A stretch of DNA of 64,000 nt from Chondrus crispus (lineage: Eukaryota > Rhodophyta > Florideophyceae > Gigartinales > Gigartinaceae): NCBI RefSeq assembly GCF_000350225.1, contig NW_005179202.1:1-64000 (forward strand). The letters run 5' to 3'. The notes under the pieces were generated by a model. The model made no database searches. It was not told where the DNA came from and saw only the letters and a list, made by a program, of their open reading frames with translations. Numbering within the stretch: position 1 is the first letter of the stretch; every line of letters starts with the position of its first letter. The translations under genes were made by a program, and so were the position numbers. Shown piece by piece: positions 23,119 through 34,612 of this stretch.

Positions 23119-25497
23119 CCGGCCCCCCCTTAAGTGTGGACGTCCGCGTCCACATGTGCTGGTAGAACCGGGCGTGTGGTCTCTCCCCTAGTCCGTCATT
23201 TCTAACATCTTCCCCATGGCGTGTCGTTTCTCTCGCGTTCCCTCTGGGCGTGCTCGTGCATCTCAACCTGATGCCAGTATCACCTCAAGCGTCCGACGGC
23301 GACCTGCTTTTGGGGCGCTTCCCGGAAGTCCCCCCCTCGTTCGTCGTGTCCGGGCCCCTGCTTTCCGTGTGCTGTAGTCTGCCTTGTCCTTTCCGTCGGG
23401 CATGCTCACCCTCTCGGTGCCTCTTTTCCGTAGCACCAATGTTGACGTGCGTCGTCGGCACGAGGACGTGCAGCGCGAGCAGGTCGTAGATCGTAGAAAC
23501 CGTCTCCCCGCCTCAGTGGGTCCTGCAATACCCCAACTAGCAGCTGTTGGTCCGGCGGAAGTGGCGGTGTACGCCATGTTACCCCACGCGAACGGAGCAT
23601 GGTACAGCGCGGGGCGGACCGCGCGGAGCGAGCGCGAGTGCGCGAGGCGACGGCGAAGTGAAAACAGACGAGACGCGCTGCCGTGGTCGCCGTCGAGCGT
23701 GTCCCGGAGGCACGGCCCACTCCCTGACATCGCAACCTGCAGCGGCTTGCCGGGCCTCGTGCACGCGTGCGGGGGGGTTGTGTGCGGTCCCTCCGTCCTT
23801 TTTTATAACCTCTTGTAGCGCCGTGTGCCTCGTCGTCTAGCATACGCCTGGTCAATCGCCTTCGTGGGCCTCCGTCGCGCAGGACCAGCCGTAATATGGG
23901 TCTGCTGCGACCCTCGATCCGCCCGTTGTCCGCGCGCCGCGTCGTTCTTTCCGTGCGACTTCTCCTCTCCTCTTCAACATCACCCCCTTGCGATTATGGG
24001 GTACCAATTTTAAAAGCATCCGTCCCCTTTGTGCTCTACCTGTGCCGGCGCGTAGAGAACTGTCCTCATAACTTCGTCTCCGTACGGTGCGGCAGTCGGT
24101 GAACGGCCCTGTACGGACGACGTGGGCGGCTGGGGGCCTGACCATGCGCAGGGCCAGGGTCCCCGCGCGCGCCAGCGGGGCCGAGATGGCGAACCGGCTG
24201 TGCAGGGCGCGAAGACGCGCAGCGATGAGATGATGAGCTCGCGTAAAGGCGAATATTGGTGCTGAGGAGGTCGGGACGTGCGCGTTGTCTGGGGCGCAGC
24301 AGCACGCCGACGCGCGCGCGCGAAGGCGAGCGGCGCCGCCCGTGGCGCAATCGGCGTGCACGGCGTTGTCCGGCGACGCGCATGGGTGTCACGGTAGCGG
24401 CGCAGCCGCGACGAGATGATGGGCGCACTCGCGAAGGCAAACAGAGCGGGTGCAGCGCGGACGCGGCGGAGAAAAGGTGACAGGCGGCGGGCGGTTGTGC
24501 GCGCACCGTTCGGGATCACTGTGATATCGTGGCCACAGTTCGTACAGTGCCCGTGGGCGCGCGTGCGCGTGCGCGAGCAGGCTCAGCCCTGAGCCCTTGA
24601 TCAAATTACCCCAAAAAATTGCAAAAATGTTTCCCGCGAAAATATTTTCTGCAAAATTTCCCAGCACAGTCCGTGAGGGTGTGCATTGTCATGCGCCTCG
24701 ATCGGTCCTCGTACTTGCTCGTATTTTCGCCATTTTTCGTCGACGGCAGGCCTACACCCAACCCGTCGTTGTGTCGTCCACTGTTGATTGCCCGGCGGGC
24801 TCGGTACGACGAGCGCCCGATGACCCGCAACCCTCTTCGCGAGTTAACTCGAGCGAATTCGCTCGCCCATTTTTTTCTGAAGAGCTTCCCCTGCGAAACA
24901 CCTGACGGTTTTCCATCCCCGCTCCTCTCATAACCTCGTGCTTCGCCTAGCTCGTACTGGAAAGAGCCGAAGTCACGTTGTCGGCCGGTAGCGCTCCAGA
25001 CGCCCCCGGCTCCTGCTGCTATCCCCGATCCGTATGCCGAGTACGGGCCTGACCCTTGCCTGTCCCGAAACTGGTCGTTCGGTGAGGGTGTCCCTCGTAC
25101 GGGCGAGGCCGCTCTTCGTCTCGCCATGCCGAGTCTGGTGGAGATGGACGCCGAACCTCCGCGGCATCCAGGGTACTGTCCTCCGAACAATTACGGGCCA
25201 AGGGCCCGTATGCCCTCCGACGACCCTAGTCGTTAGTCCGCGCGGTCTGATCGTCAACCGCGCGGGTTCCCCCACTTGCCCTCGTCGGCGAGGAGGAGGG
25301 GACTTGGCGCCGTACCACAGTAAAACTGTTTCCATGGTTACGTGTTCTTTGCGTCGGTCTTCTTCTTCTAATTCCCCTTCGTGCCCTCGTTTCTTAGTAC
25401 CCCCACCCTTTCTCTCTCCCGACGCGGAGGGGGAAGGGGCGACAAACGATCGGGTGCCCCTTCCCGTTCGGTTGCGGGGGCGCAGCGTTCGGGGTTC
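23119..25497. other. LARD interior, GC-rich, non-coding
   Basis: Between the 3' LTR and the minisatellite. Many overlapping open frames on both strands reflect high GC content. No conserved domain is recognised. Confidence 0.55.
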
Positions 25498-25499
25498 GT

Positions 25500-26905
25500 C
25501 TTATGCCTAGCGCCCCTCGCCATCCGTTGGCGAGGGCGCGACTCCTGGCGAACGTTCTTATCCTATGCGCGACCTCGTCGTCGGTAGGGAGCCAATGGAA
25601 ACGCGCGGCGCTCGTCTCCATTCTTCGCGCCCCTCGCCATTCGGGGCGAGGGCTCAGCGCGCTGTATTCGTCTTATCCGCCCGGTGCTCCTCGCCATGCG
25701 GGATCGAGGACGCCGGGCGCGCGACGATCGCATTTCTTCACGTCCCGCCCCTTCGTCGTCCGGGAGCGGGGCACATCAAACGCCTTTGCCTCGCGCGTCC
25801 CTCGCCATCGGGGCGAGGGCGCGGCGCGAGCGGCACTCGTGTTCTTGTCCACGCGCACCCCTCGTCCTCCATTGCGACGGCGCGGGCGCTCGACGAAAGT
25901 CCTTTTCTTCGCGCTCCTCGCCACCGGTGGCGAGGACGCGGCTCGAGTGCGCCATTTGTCTCCTTGTCGGCGCGCCCCTCGCCATCAGGGCGACGGGACG
26001 GACGCGTGGACGTACGTATTCTTCTGCACGCGCCGAACGTCTTCTTTTCTTCGCGCGACGAACGTCCTGATACTTCGCGTCCCTCGCCATCCGGGCGAGG
26101 GCGCGGCGCGAGCGGCATTCGTGTTCTTGGACACGCGCGCCCCTCGCCATCGGGGCGAGGGGGTGGACCCGTGGACGTACGTCCTCTTCTTCGCGGCGCC
26201 GTTCGTGTTTTGGTCCGTGCGCTCCCCTCGCCATCGGTGGCGAGGGCGCCGCGCGCGCGACGTCCTTCCTCTTCCTCGTTCTTGTCCCTCGCCACCGGTG
26301 GCGAGGGCACAACGCGAACGGCATTCGTCTTCTTGTCTTCGTGCTCCTCGCCATCGGGGGCGAGGGTGCGACCGTGCGCGACATTTGTCTTCTTGTTTGC
26401 GCGCCCCCTCGCCATCGGGGCGAGGGCGCGGCCGTGCGCGACATTTGTCTTCTTGTTTGCGCGCCCCCTCGCCATCGGGGCGAGGGCGCGGCCGTGCGCG
26501 ACATTTGTCTTCTTGTCTGCGCGCCCCTCGCCTTCGGGGCGAGGGCGCGGCCACGCGGCATTCGCCTTCTTCTTCGCTCGCGCCTCCCGCCATCGGTTGC
26601 GGGGGCGCAAGCGCACGGCGAACGTCTTCTTGTTCGCGCCCCTCGCCATCGGGGCGAGGGGACGGACACTCGACGAACGTTCCTTTCTTGTTCGCGCGCC
26701 CCTCCTCATCCATGGCGAGGGCGCAGCGTGCGGACTTCGTCTTATCCTTCGGGCGCCCCTCGCCATTCGGGGGCGAGGGCACAGCGCCTGAAGGCGGTTC
26801 TTGTCCTTCGCGTCCCTCGCCATTCGTGGCGGGGGCGCGGCGCGCAGCGCGCGTTCTCCTTCATTCCTCTCGCGTCCATGGCCATTCGGGGCGAGGCCGC
26901 AGCCT
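25500..26905. repeat. Minisatellite, about 21 units of about 60 bp with palindromic core
   Basis: Each unit has a core like CCCTCGCCATCGGGGCGAGGG, that is CCCTCGCC and GGCGAGGG around a 3-5 base centre, followed by a variable spacer rich in TTCTTGT. Three consecutive units at about 26392-26571 are almost identical and exactly 60 bp. Because 60 is a multiple of three, long frames appear in several registers on both strands; I do not believe these are genes. Confidence 0.92.
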
Positions 26906-28030
26906 TCGCGGGTGCGGTGACGTTCCTCCATCAAAGGCGCTGTCGTTTCGTCCGACGCCAAAGTAGACGGTGGTGGTTGTTATCCCGCTCGTCGGGGCGT
27001 GTCGGTCGTGCGACACGCGCTCGGCGCCGTGCACCTGCGATCCGTGCCACCCGTCTGCCCAGGGCAATGTCCACCACTCAACATTTTTGGTTTCGAGGTA
27101 GGGCGGCGGTGTCGACGCCGTCGCTCTCCGGCGTCCGATCGCGTACGGTGTCGCCGGGAGAGCTGCGCGTCAGGAGCGCGGCGTCGTTGGCGCCTCCGAG
27201 GAGTGTGGTACGGTCCGTCTGGCGGGTCGGACCGGGGTTACGTTTGGCCGTCCCGCTTAGCATTGCGTGTTTCGCATGCCGACGTGCATACGTTTGCTCA
27301 CGTGAGTTGCCCATTTGTTTTTCACGACTAATTTTCCGTTAATTTTCTCTTGCCCGTGGGGGCAGATTGACACCGAGCGAGCGGTGCACTGTGTGGGTTT
27401 GCCGCACTGTACGCCCAAGCATCCATAATTTTTCCATTTTCTTACACCTCGTCCACCGGTTCCGTCGTGACCGGGTCGGGGGTACGACAGTGTAATTTCT
27501 CCCTGCCCCAATGTTTTGCGTATTAGCCGTTGGGAGGGTGGCTCGGTGTCGCCTCCGGGGCCCCTATCCTCGCGAGCCACAGTGACTCTCTTCCTTCGCG
27601 CCCACGAGTTGCAGCTCCTCTCGGCAAATTGCAACGCCTTGTCTTGACTAACCCCTTCTGCGTTCCGGGGCTCGCGTGCCGTATGGAGGTGATCACGTCG
27701 TTCGTCAGACGTCCCCTCGCCGCGGTTGACGGCCTTAACGGAACGTCCGGCGACCCTGTTTGGGGGGGGCGCGTCCGACCTTCCGGCTCCGAAAGGGGGT
27801 AATTGCCTTCCCCTCGAGCCGTCTGTCGTCCTCTTATCGTTGGTCATTACGAGGAACGTTCTTCGTACAGGCAGTCCGTACTGCCTTGTCGCTATGTGTC
27901 GAGTCCGTGGCGTTCGGAAGTCAAATACAGCTTGGCTTCCGAACGTACTGTTGGTCTCTAACCGCAAGGGACTACTTTAACCGCAACGGAGCGGTTGATT
28001 GTAGCCGAACGAGACGGTTGAGGGCCCCCC

Positions 28031-28321
28031 TTAAGCGTGAACGACCGCGTTCACGTCCAAGATGAGGTCCCTGCCGGTGCGCCTCCGGAGGCGTTGGGCG
28101 TAACGAGACACCAACTCCTCCGGGACGTGAGTCCGTGTGGTCCAGGTGGGCGTGTCGTAATCCGCCCACTTGATGAGGAACTCCGTAGTTCCGTCCTCCA
28201 TGGCCCGATGCCGGAGTAGTCGCTCGACAGCGTACTGCGTGTCCTCGGTGACCTTTTCGGCAAGGTCCCCCGGGGTAGTTGTACTCGCCCGTGGCAAGTC
28301 CGTCGGCGGTGGCGCGTACAC
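28031..28321 (-). pseudogene. Chromodomain-like remnant of the LARD element
   Basis: A 96-residue frame with the chromodomain pattern: YAVERLLRHR, then FLIKWADYD, then TWTTRTHV. In gypsy chromoviruses this domain sits at the integrase C-terminus and guides insertion to modified chromatin. Here no integrase core precedes it. Fossil. Confidence 0.65.
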
Positions 28322-29245
28322 GCAGCGGTCTGCGGAGATGCGTTCGGTGACACCATCACGACCGATCGTGATGGTTCGAGTGCCTTCCGTCGGCGGCGGG
28401 CACTTGGCCGGGGGTCGTCCGTACCGATCCCTGCCTTCTCGACGAGTGTCCTCTCTGCGGAACTAGGTAGGCTAGCTTCTGCCTCCCCGGCTAAATCGGT
28501 CAAGTCGGTGAGGTGTAGCGCATGTGAGATCCCCTCGGCGACATGGCGTTCGGTAGGATTTTCGGGGCGTGTTGCATCGGCACACGCCTGACGCTCTATC
28601 TTGTGCACGGGGCTTACGGAAGCCCCGGTGCCTTCACGGTCCGTCCGTGGCATCTGACCTACGGAGGTCAGGGTATCTTCTCTTACGGTAACACGCGCCG
28701 GGCTTACGGAATCCTGGGCGCCTTCGCGTTCTTCGCGGATGGTGGTCGCCACCAGACCCACGGGGTTATCGGTTGGTTCTTGTGGGGCGTGCCTCCTCAT
28801 CGGTGAGGTGGGGCACGCGAGGCGGAGCGCCGCCTCCATCTCGATGCGAGATGTCGAGCTCCGCGACCGGGTGGTCCGTACCACCGGGCGCCCTTGGAGT
28901 GTGGGCGTACGCGGTAGCGAAGCGTCCGGTCGACCTTGATGACGATGGCGTGGGAGGTCGGCCTCCCACGGGCTTGTAGCCTCTCGTAATGAGGACAGGG
29001 TCGGCCTGCTCCTCATGTTCTCCTATGTGGAGGGATGCCGCAGGCGAACTTGTCGCATGCGACCTCGGGGTTTGATTCTCCCTCGCTGCCGGTTTCGGAT
29101 CCGGCAGCGGCAAACCTCGCCGAGCGCGGCACGTTGTGAGTCCCGCCATCGCGATACGGCGGATCGTTGGAAGGTCTGTCTTCGGTTGTCCGGGCAATCA
29201 TTGGACCGTCTCAGCCACTGCGGCCCGGATCGCAGGGGCTAGTCC

Positions 29246-30027
29246 GCTTAAGAATTCGTGTAGCGTACGGACGTCTACCGGACCGGTGTGCGCGGTGAGA
29301 TCCATCGGCTGATAGCCGCCGCAGCCGGGATCGAAAGAGAGAATCGGTTCTCTTGATCCGCGGGCGGTATCTCCGCGTCTTTTGTCGTCCACGTACGGTA
29401 CGGGTGTCATCTATCGCATGTCTCCGGCGACATGCGGTAGGGCTTGGGTCTCGGACGCGAAATTCGCGTCCGTCTTGGGGCTGCGCTGCCCAGTGACCCG
29501 ACTGGTGTCGGCACCAGTCGGGCTCCCTTCTTGCGCATCGGACGCGTTCGGAGATACAGTGGCACCGGGCCCTCTCAGGGGGGCTCCGGGCGACCTTTCG
29601 GCCGATGCCTGTTCCATCTTACGAACGCGCCTGACGGGGTGACGGGTAGTGTACGTACGTCTTCCGGACCGGGGTGCGCGGTGTAATCCACCGGCGAGTA
29701 GCCGCCCCGGCGAGGATCGACGGAGAACATGGGTTCTTCGGATCCGCGAGCGGCTCCTCCACGGTCCTGGTCGTGCCCGTACGGTACCTGTCGCAAACGC
29801 CGCATGCTTCCGGGGGCATGCGGCAGAGCTTGAGTCTCGGACGCGAAGTTCGCGTCCGCCGTTGGTTTGATATCCTCCGCGCTCCGACTGGTGACGGCAC
29901 CAGTCGGAGGCCACTCCTGCGCATCGGACGCGCCCGGAGGAACAGTGGCACCGGGCCCTCTCGGGGGGGGGGCTCCGGGCGACCTTACGGCCGAGTCCTG
30001 TTCTATCTTACGAACGCGCCTGACGCG
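29246..30027 (-). repeat. Tandem duplication of about 390 bp in LARD 5' part
   Basis: Copies at about 29246-29640 and 29648-30027 are imperfect direct repeats. On the minus strand both read a related peptide with shared words such as GGY, TAH and DVRTL, so the repeat probably lies in an old gag-side frame. Confidence 0.7.
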
Positions 30028-30233
30028 TCGAGTTGAGTTCTGCAGCCGTATGCGCGAACGCTCCCATCTGTTCGGCAGATGGGGAAGGCTGCGTGTCCCG
30101 TCGTACCCCGGAGTTCGTACTCGCGGGTCGACCTGCAACGTCCGCCGTACGGGTCTCGATGCGCGCGTCCTCGACCAACACAAGACGGAGTGCAACTGGT
30201 CGGCGAGCGCGCGCAGGCTCTCCCAGGACTGAG

Positions 30234-30506
30234 TCACGCGCTCAACTTTCCTTCGTGGAGGGAGCGCGACTCGTCAGGACAGCGGGCGTAGACCTGGCCG
30301 GTCACGTCGACACGAATGGATGTCCGGACATCCTCGATATACTCCGCGATGCGTTCGTACAGCGCGCAAGCGCGTCCTTCTGAGTAGTCCGGCGACGGTT
30401 CGCGATCCCGAGGACCTGCGGCGCCGTCGTCGGATCTGATGCGTAGCGCGGACGCCTGCATATCGGTCGGTGCGGAGTGGACCGAGGGTTCGGACCCTTC
30501 GCTCAT
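30234..30506 (-). pseudogene. Short gag-side frame of LARD
   Basis: A 90-residue frame, the first substantial one downstream of the 5' LTR on the element's strand. No recognised motif; assignment to gag is by position only. Fossil. Confidence 0.3.
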
Positions 30507-30582
30507 CTCGACGCATACGGACGCGGAGGAAATCGGCCGTCATCTCGGAACGATCGTAGAGTCTTCTAGGTCGGGAGACCAC

Positions 30583-31210
30583 TGTAGTATAAACACCCCC
30601 AACGGAGGGGGGTGTATACTCAGTTCGTGCGGAGACCTCGATCGGCGGGAAGACGGGAAGCAACCCCAGCTAAGGGAACCGGGCGAGCCCGGGGTAGCAG
30701 TGGTAGAGCGGGTAACGGTCGGGGACGCGCGCACGCGCGGGCCGATCTACGCCTCGACGCCCCGGCGCAGCGCTGGGTGACCTACCAGCACTGACGGGCG
30801 GAGGCGGATCTAGGCTCGCTCGCGTGCTCGCGCGTCCCCTGCCCGCTCGGTTCCTAACTAGATACCGGCTAGTGGGAACCCGTTCTAGAATAGGCGGGGC
30901 GAGCTTGACCAAAGGCGTAGGTTCTGGACAAGCTCGTGCTTGTCCTCCCCCCACCGCCGTCGCTCGCTCGCGTATTTAATGTACAAGTAAATCCTATCAT
31001 ACTACAGTACAGTACGGACTGTACTGTAGTGCTACTGTAGTCAGCGCGGGTCGGCCCGTGCTGACTGTACACGTGTGTTACACGTATTAGCACACGTGTG
31101 CGTGCGCGCCCCGTACACGTGTGGGCGCGTGCGGAGGTACTGTAGAGCTCGGGCTCTACAGTAGCCGATCTGATGTATGTCGAATTCCGGTAAGGGGGGG
31201 TTATACTACA
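30583..31210 (-). repeat. LARD 5' LTR
   Basis: 628 bp partner of 22491-23118. Just inside on the minus strand the sequence TGGTCTCCCGACC could be a tRNA primer site; the tRNA is not identified. Confidence 0.92.
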
Positions 31211-31215
31211 GGAAG

Positions 31216-31770
31216 CACTAACTATGAAGCAATCAAGGCTATATAAACTCAAATCAAGGGCTTGGTGGCAAAGTCAGAGTCTGACCATGTGATAACAATG
31301 TTCACAATTGAAGATGCTGCAGAATATCTGGCACAGATAAAAGAGATACCTGACGATCACATTGAATAACAAAACAAGAGCACAGTACTTAACAAACGCA
31401 TCATGGAACAGGACCCGAGTGCCAGAACCGAACTCATCAAGAGGATGAACGAGGACAGCACGTGTAAGGGATGTAGAAAGTCCGGACACGGGTACAAAGA
31501 CAATCCGGAGTGTTTTGAGAAGGTGCCCACTAAGCAAAAAAGGAGGTACAACGAGTGGAACCATGCTGACAATGATGCACACCGAAGTGGGGAGCCCAGA
31601 CAGAAGGTCACCTTGTTTCTTCAACAAGGGGGTCAGTGAGTCTCCACGCTGACATAAACCCCATTCTTGATGAAGGTGCACCTACATCAACGGGAGGAAT
31701 CATCAACTCATCGCAGATATGCGATTTCCTATGCATACCGCTCACCCTCAGACCATCGCGAAACGAGTAT
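31216..31770 (+). mobile_element. Copia gag region, second part with zinc knuckle
   Basis: Resumes after the LARD insertion. A CCHC zinc knuckle (CKGCRKSGHGYKDNPEC) lies near 31460-31510, as in retroelement nucleocapsids. Fossil, interrupted again by a solo LTR at 31771. Confidence 0.75.
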
Positions 31771-32369
31771 TGTGGTACAATTGCGAAGTGGCGCTACTGT
31801 ACTCGGCGGGTACCAGGGGCTCCGCCGAGTACAGTAGTAAGATGTTAACCGATACGGTACATACGTGGCCAGCACGTGTAGATGTGGCCACGTGGGAGTC
31901 CACTTGTAGTTATTGGCACCAGCTAGTGCAGGTGTACACGTGGTGCGCGACCGATCGGTGGGTTAGTACAGTAGTCATTCTAGTTGCCGTAAGCTACAGT
32001 AAGCTGGATACAGTATGTACAGCTACTGTAGTCCGTCCGGTGCCACCGCCCTACAAGGGGGTATAAGATAGGGGGGCACCGGGCTGGAGGTAAACCGAGG
32101 CAAGCACGCCTCCCCTTACTTCCTACCCTAGTCCTTTACCGTTCGGTTAAGTAAGTCCCTCAGGTTTCCAGCTCGCCACCGGTCGTACTGCTCTACAACC
32201 CAGTACGACTGCACGTGTCCAGTGCGGTGTACCTTCCTTGTCCTGTGCTTCCTACCGTTCCGGATTATTCTACCTGACGCTCCAGTGTAGCGGTCCCCCA
32301 AGCTCCCTCATTTTAGGTACAGCCTGTCCTTTTCCGTTTACGGTTTAGCGTCCCTACGGTTGTACCACA
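31771..32369. mobile_element. Solo LTR, 599 bp
   Basis: Begins TGTGGTACAA and ends TTGTACCACA, flanked by AGTAT (31766-31770) and AGCAT (32370-32374), a 5-bp duplication with one change. It has no internal domain, so it is probably the product of recombination between two LTRs. It contains a hairpin with 16-bp arms (from about 31794 to 31832). Confidence 0.75.
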
Positions 32370-32405
32370 AGCATCACCACGGTTGGGGCCAACACTGCTC
32401 AGGCG

Positions 32406-33945
32406 CAAAGCCGATATAGCACACCTGGGATCTGACTGTAAACCACATCAATGGCAAGCCAACGCTGATATCGTTCGACTTGGTAAATGGAAGCGCGCTG
32501 CTATTGGTAGGTCTGGATGTTAAGCGTTATGCTGACACCATGCACAGAACGTCACCATCGACGTTGGTGTTTAAAAGACCGGGAGACACAACTGAACGTA
32601 CATTCCATACGTACATAGGACCCGATGATGACAGCAATGAAAGGATACGGGTCGAGATTACACCCCATGCCAAATCAACGAGCAGCAGTCTAATGGGATC
32701 ACAAACGGCAAGACAAGAGCTCAACGTAGTAAAACGCGTGCACAGATTCTCGCATGTCACGTCCAAGGAAATGCAAGAAATGTTCAGAGATGCAAAGATG
32801 AACAGCAGGGAGATATACAAAGCGTGTGATAAAGTTCACAAAGCCTGCGACATATGCGCATCGACTGGCAGCCCAAAAGATAAGAAAAAGGTGTTGTTAA
32901 CACAGGTGAATGAAGCATTTAATGCAGAGATACAGGCTAACTACGTCATTGTATACATCAAGGAGGAAAAGTACGAAGTTCTAAATATCATAGACCTTGG
33001 AACCAGATATGGCGAAAGAGCCATTGCGACGACGCAGTCAGCGGAGAATATGACCAACATGTTGGAAACTGAATGGCTGTACCACCACGGAGCACCAGGC
33101 AAATTCAGTGCGGACCCAGAATTTTGCAGACCGTTTATGGAACGGTTTCTAAACGCGCACAGCATTGAACTCAAACCGCGACCGTCCAGATCTCCGGCAA
33201 AGAATGGCAGAATAGAACGAAACAACGGCACGTTAAAACTAATACTGTCTAAGCTATCAAAGGAAAGCATTACATCATTGCCGCACACTTTAGTGGCCAA
33301 GGCATCTTTCCTGACGAATTTGTTTCATGGAAACGCAAGGCTGAGCTCGTTCCAACTGGCACGAGGATACTCCCCGTCAATATTGGGTATGCCCAACAGC
33401 GACGTATCACAAGAGCTGCTGGATGCACACATTGAGTCGGTAGTTATACGAGCAATACAGAAGGTAATGAGGTCAAAAGTTCCAAATGTGCAACCACACA
33501 CATCTTTTAAAGCAGGGATGAGAGTATGGGTTTTCTATCAGACATCAAAACAAAAGAAAAGACCGCGATGGGTGGAAGCTAGAGTCGTAGAGGCACAGGA
33601 ACACATATTGAACTGCCGACGGAAAAAGAAAGGGCTGCCAATGAGGATAGCATATGAACATGTGCGCATTGCACCTGAAGGAAATCTCACGCGGGAGCTG
33701 ATGGAGAGAAGCCTAGAGGACCAGCTAGCATCCATGGTCATAGATGATGACAACACGGCGCAGGATGACACCGAGGCAGACAAACTCGAAGCGCAGACGG
33801 ACCACGAGGACCAAAGCGAGGCCATATTGAGTGAAGAGAGGGGTAAGAATGAAGCACAGGGCAGACAAGGCAAAAAGCCTAAATCGTTCTTCACCAATAA
33901 AGCTGTAGGGAACCCGGCAGAAGATATAGGGGACACGCCGCAGGG
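32406..33945 (+). mobile_element. Copia protease-end and integrase region
   Basis: The long frame (32480-33955) contains a GAG-pre-integrase/HHCC zinc region (HRFSHVTSKE ... CDICASTG) and an integrase core with the GAPGKFSAD-like and KNGRIERNN segments typical of copia. Its acidic C-terminal tail meets a solo LTR at 33951. Fossil. Confidence 0.88.
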
Positions 33946-33950
33946 AAGAG

Positions 33951-34612
33951 TGTAGTATAACACCCCCCAACGGAGAGGGGTGTATACTCTGCTCGACGTA
34001 GACCCGTACGAGGGGCGAGAAGACGGGGGAAACACACAGCTAACGAGACAGGGAAGCGGGCCCTGGTAGCGTGGTAGAGCGGGACGGTCGGGGACGAGCG
34101 TACGCGCGGGCCGATCTACGCCTCGACGCCCCGGAGCAGCGCTGGGTAACGTACCAGCGCTGACGGGCGGAGGCGGATCTAGGCTCTTTCGCGTACGCAG
34201 CTGTCCCCTACCCGCTTTGTCCCGGTTAACGCGCGCGAAGGCGGATCGCGCTCGTTAGTTAAGCTGGAAGACGGACCTAGGCGGTAGGTCGTGGACAAGT
34301 CCGTGCTTGTCCACCTACCCCGCCGCCGGTCGCGCTCGTATTTAATGTATACAATGCGTCTATCATAATACTACAGTACCGGTATGCTGTAGTAACTTAC
34401 TGTAGCGCGGGTCGTCCCGCGCTGTAATGCTGTCAGCCGTCGGGGCTGACAGCACACGTGTGGGACGCGTACTGTGCGCGCGGTGGTACGCGCCTCCTAC
34501 ACGTGTACGCGTGTGGTCCCGCGTCCTCCGTACACGTGGGGGTACACGTGTGCGCGCGTGTGGTTCGTATTGATCTGATCTAAATCTAATCGCGAACCGC
34601 CGTTATGCCACA
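33951..34612. mobile_element. Solo LTR, 662 bp, related to LARD LTR
   Basis: Starts TGTAGTATAACACC and ends GTTATGCCACA with perfect duplication AAGAG (33946-33950 and 34613-34617). Its first 100 bp and several later blocks resemble the 628-bp LARD LTR, so it is a related but distinct family. Confidence 0.88.

Larger units (their letters stand above)
22491..31210 (-). mobile_element. Large non-autonomous LTR retrotransposon (LARD-like) with chromodomain remnant
   Basis: Two 628-bp LTRs (22491-23118 and 30583-31210), beginning TGTAGTATAA and ending TTATACTACA, with flanking duplication GGAAG (22486-22490 and 31211-31215). LTR divergence is about 1.5-2%, so insertion is fairly recent. On the minus strand a purine tract (AAGGGGGGG) adjoins the left LTR, giving minus orientation. 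The 7.5-kb interior is GC-rich and lacks protease, reverse transcriptase and integrase core. It keeps a chromodomain-like frame (28031-28321), a tandem gag-side duplication and a large minisatellite. It probably moved with enzymes of a related gypsy chromovirus. Fossil, coding parts largely lost. Confidence 0.88.

Noticed and set aside
23250-24519. Many arginine/alanine-rich frames in the LARD interior
   Set aside because: High GC gives few stops; no domain and strong overlap on both strands.
25503-26966. Frames of 487, 408, 407, 333 and 297 codons on both strands
   Set aside because: They arise from a 60-bp repeat whose length is a multiple of three; all have the same low-complexity 20-residue pattern and no domain.
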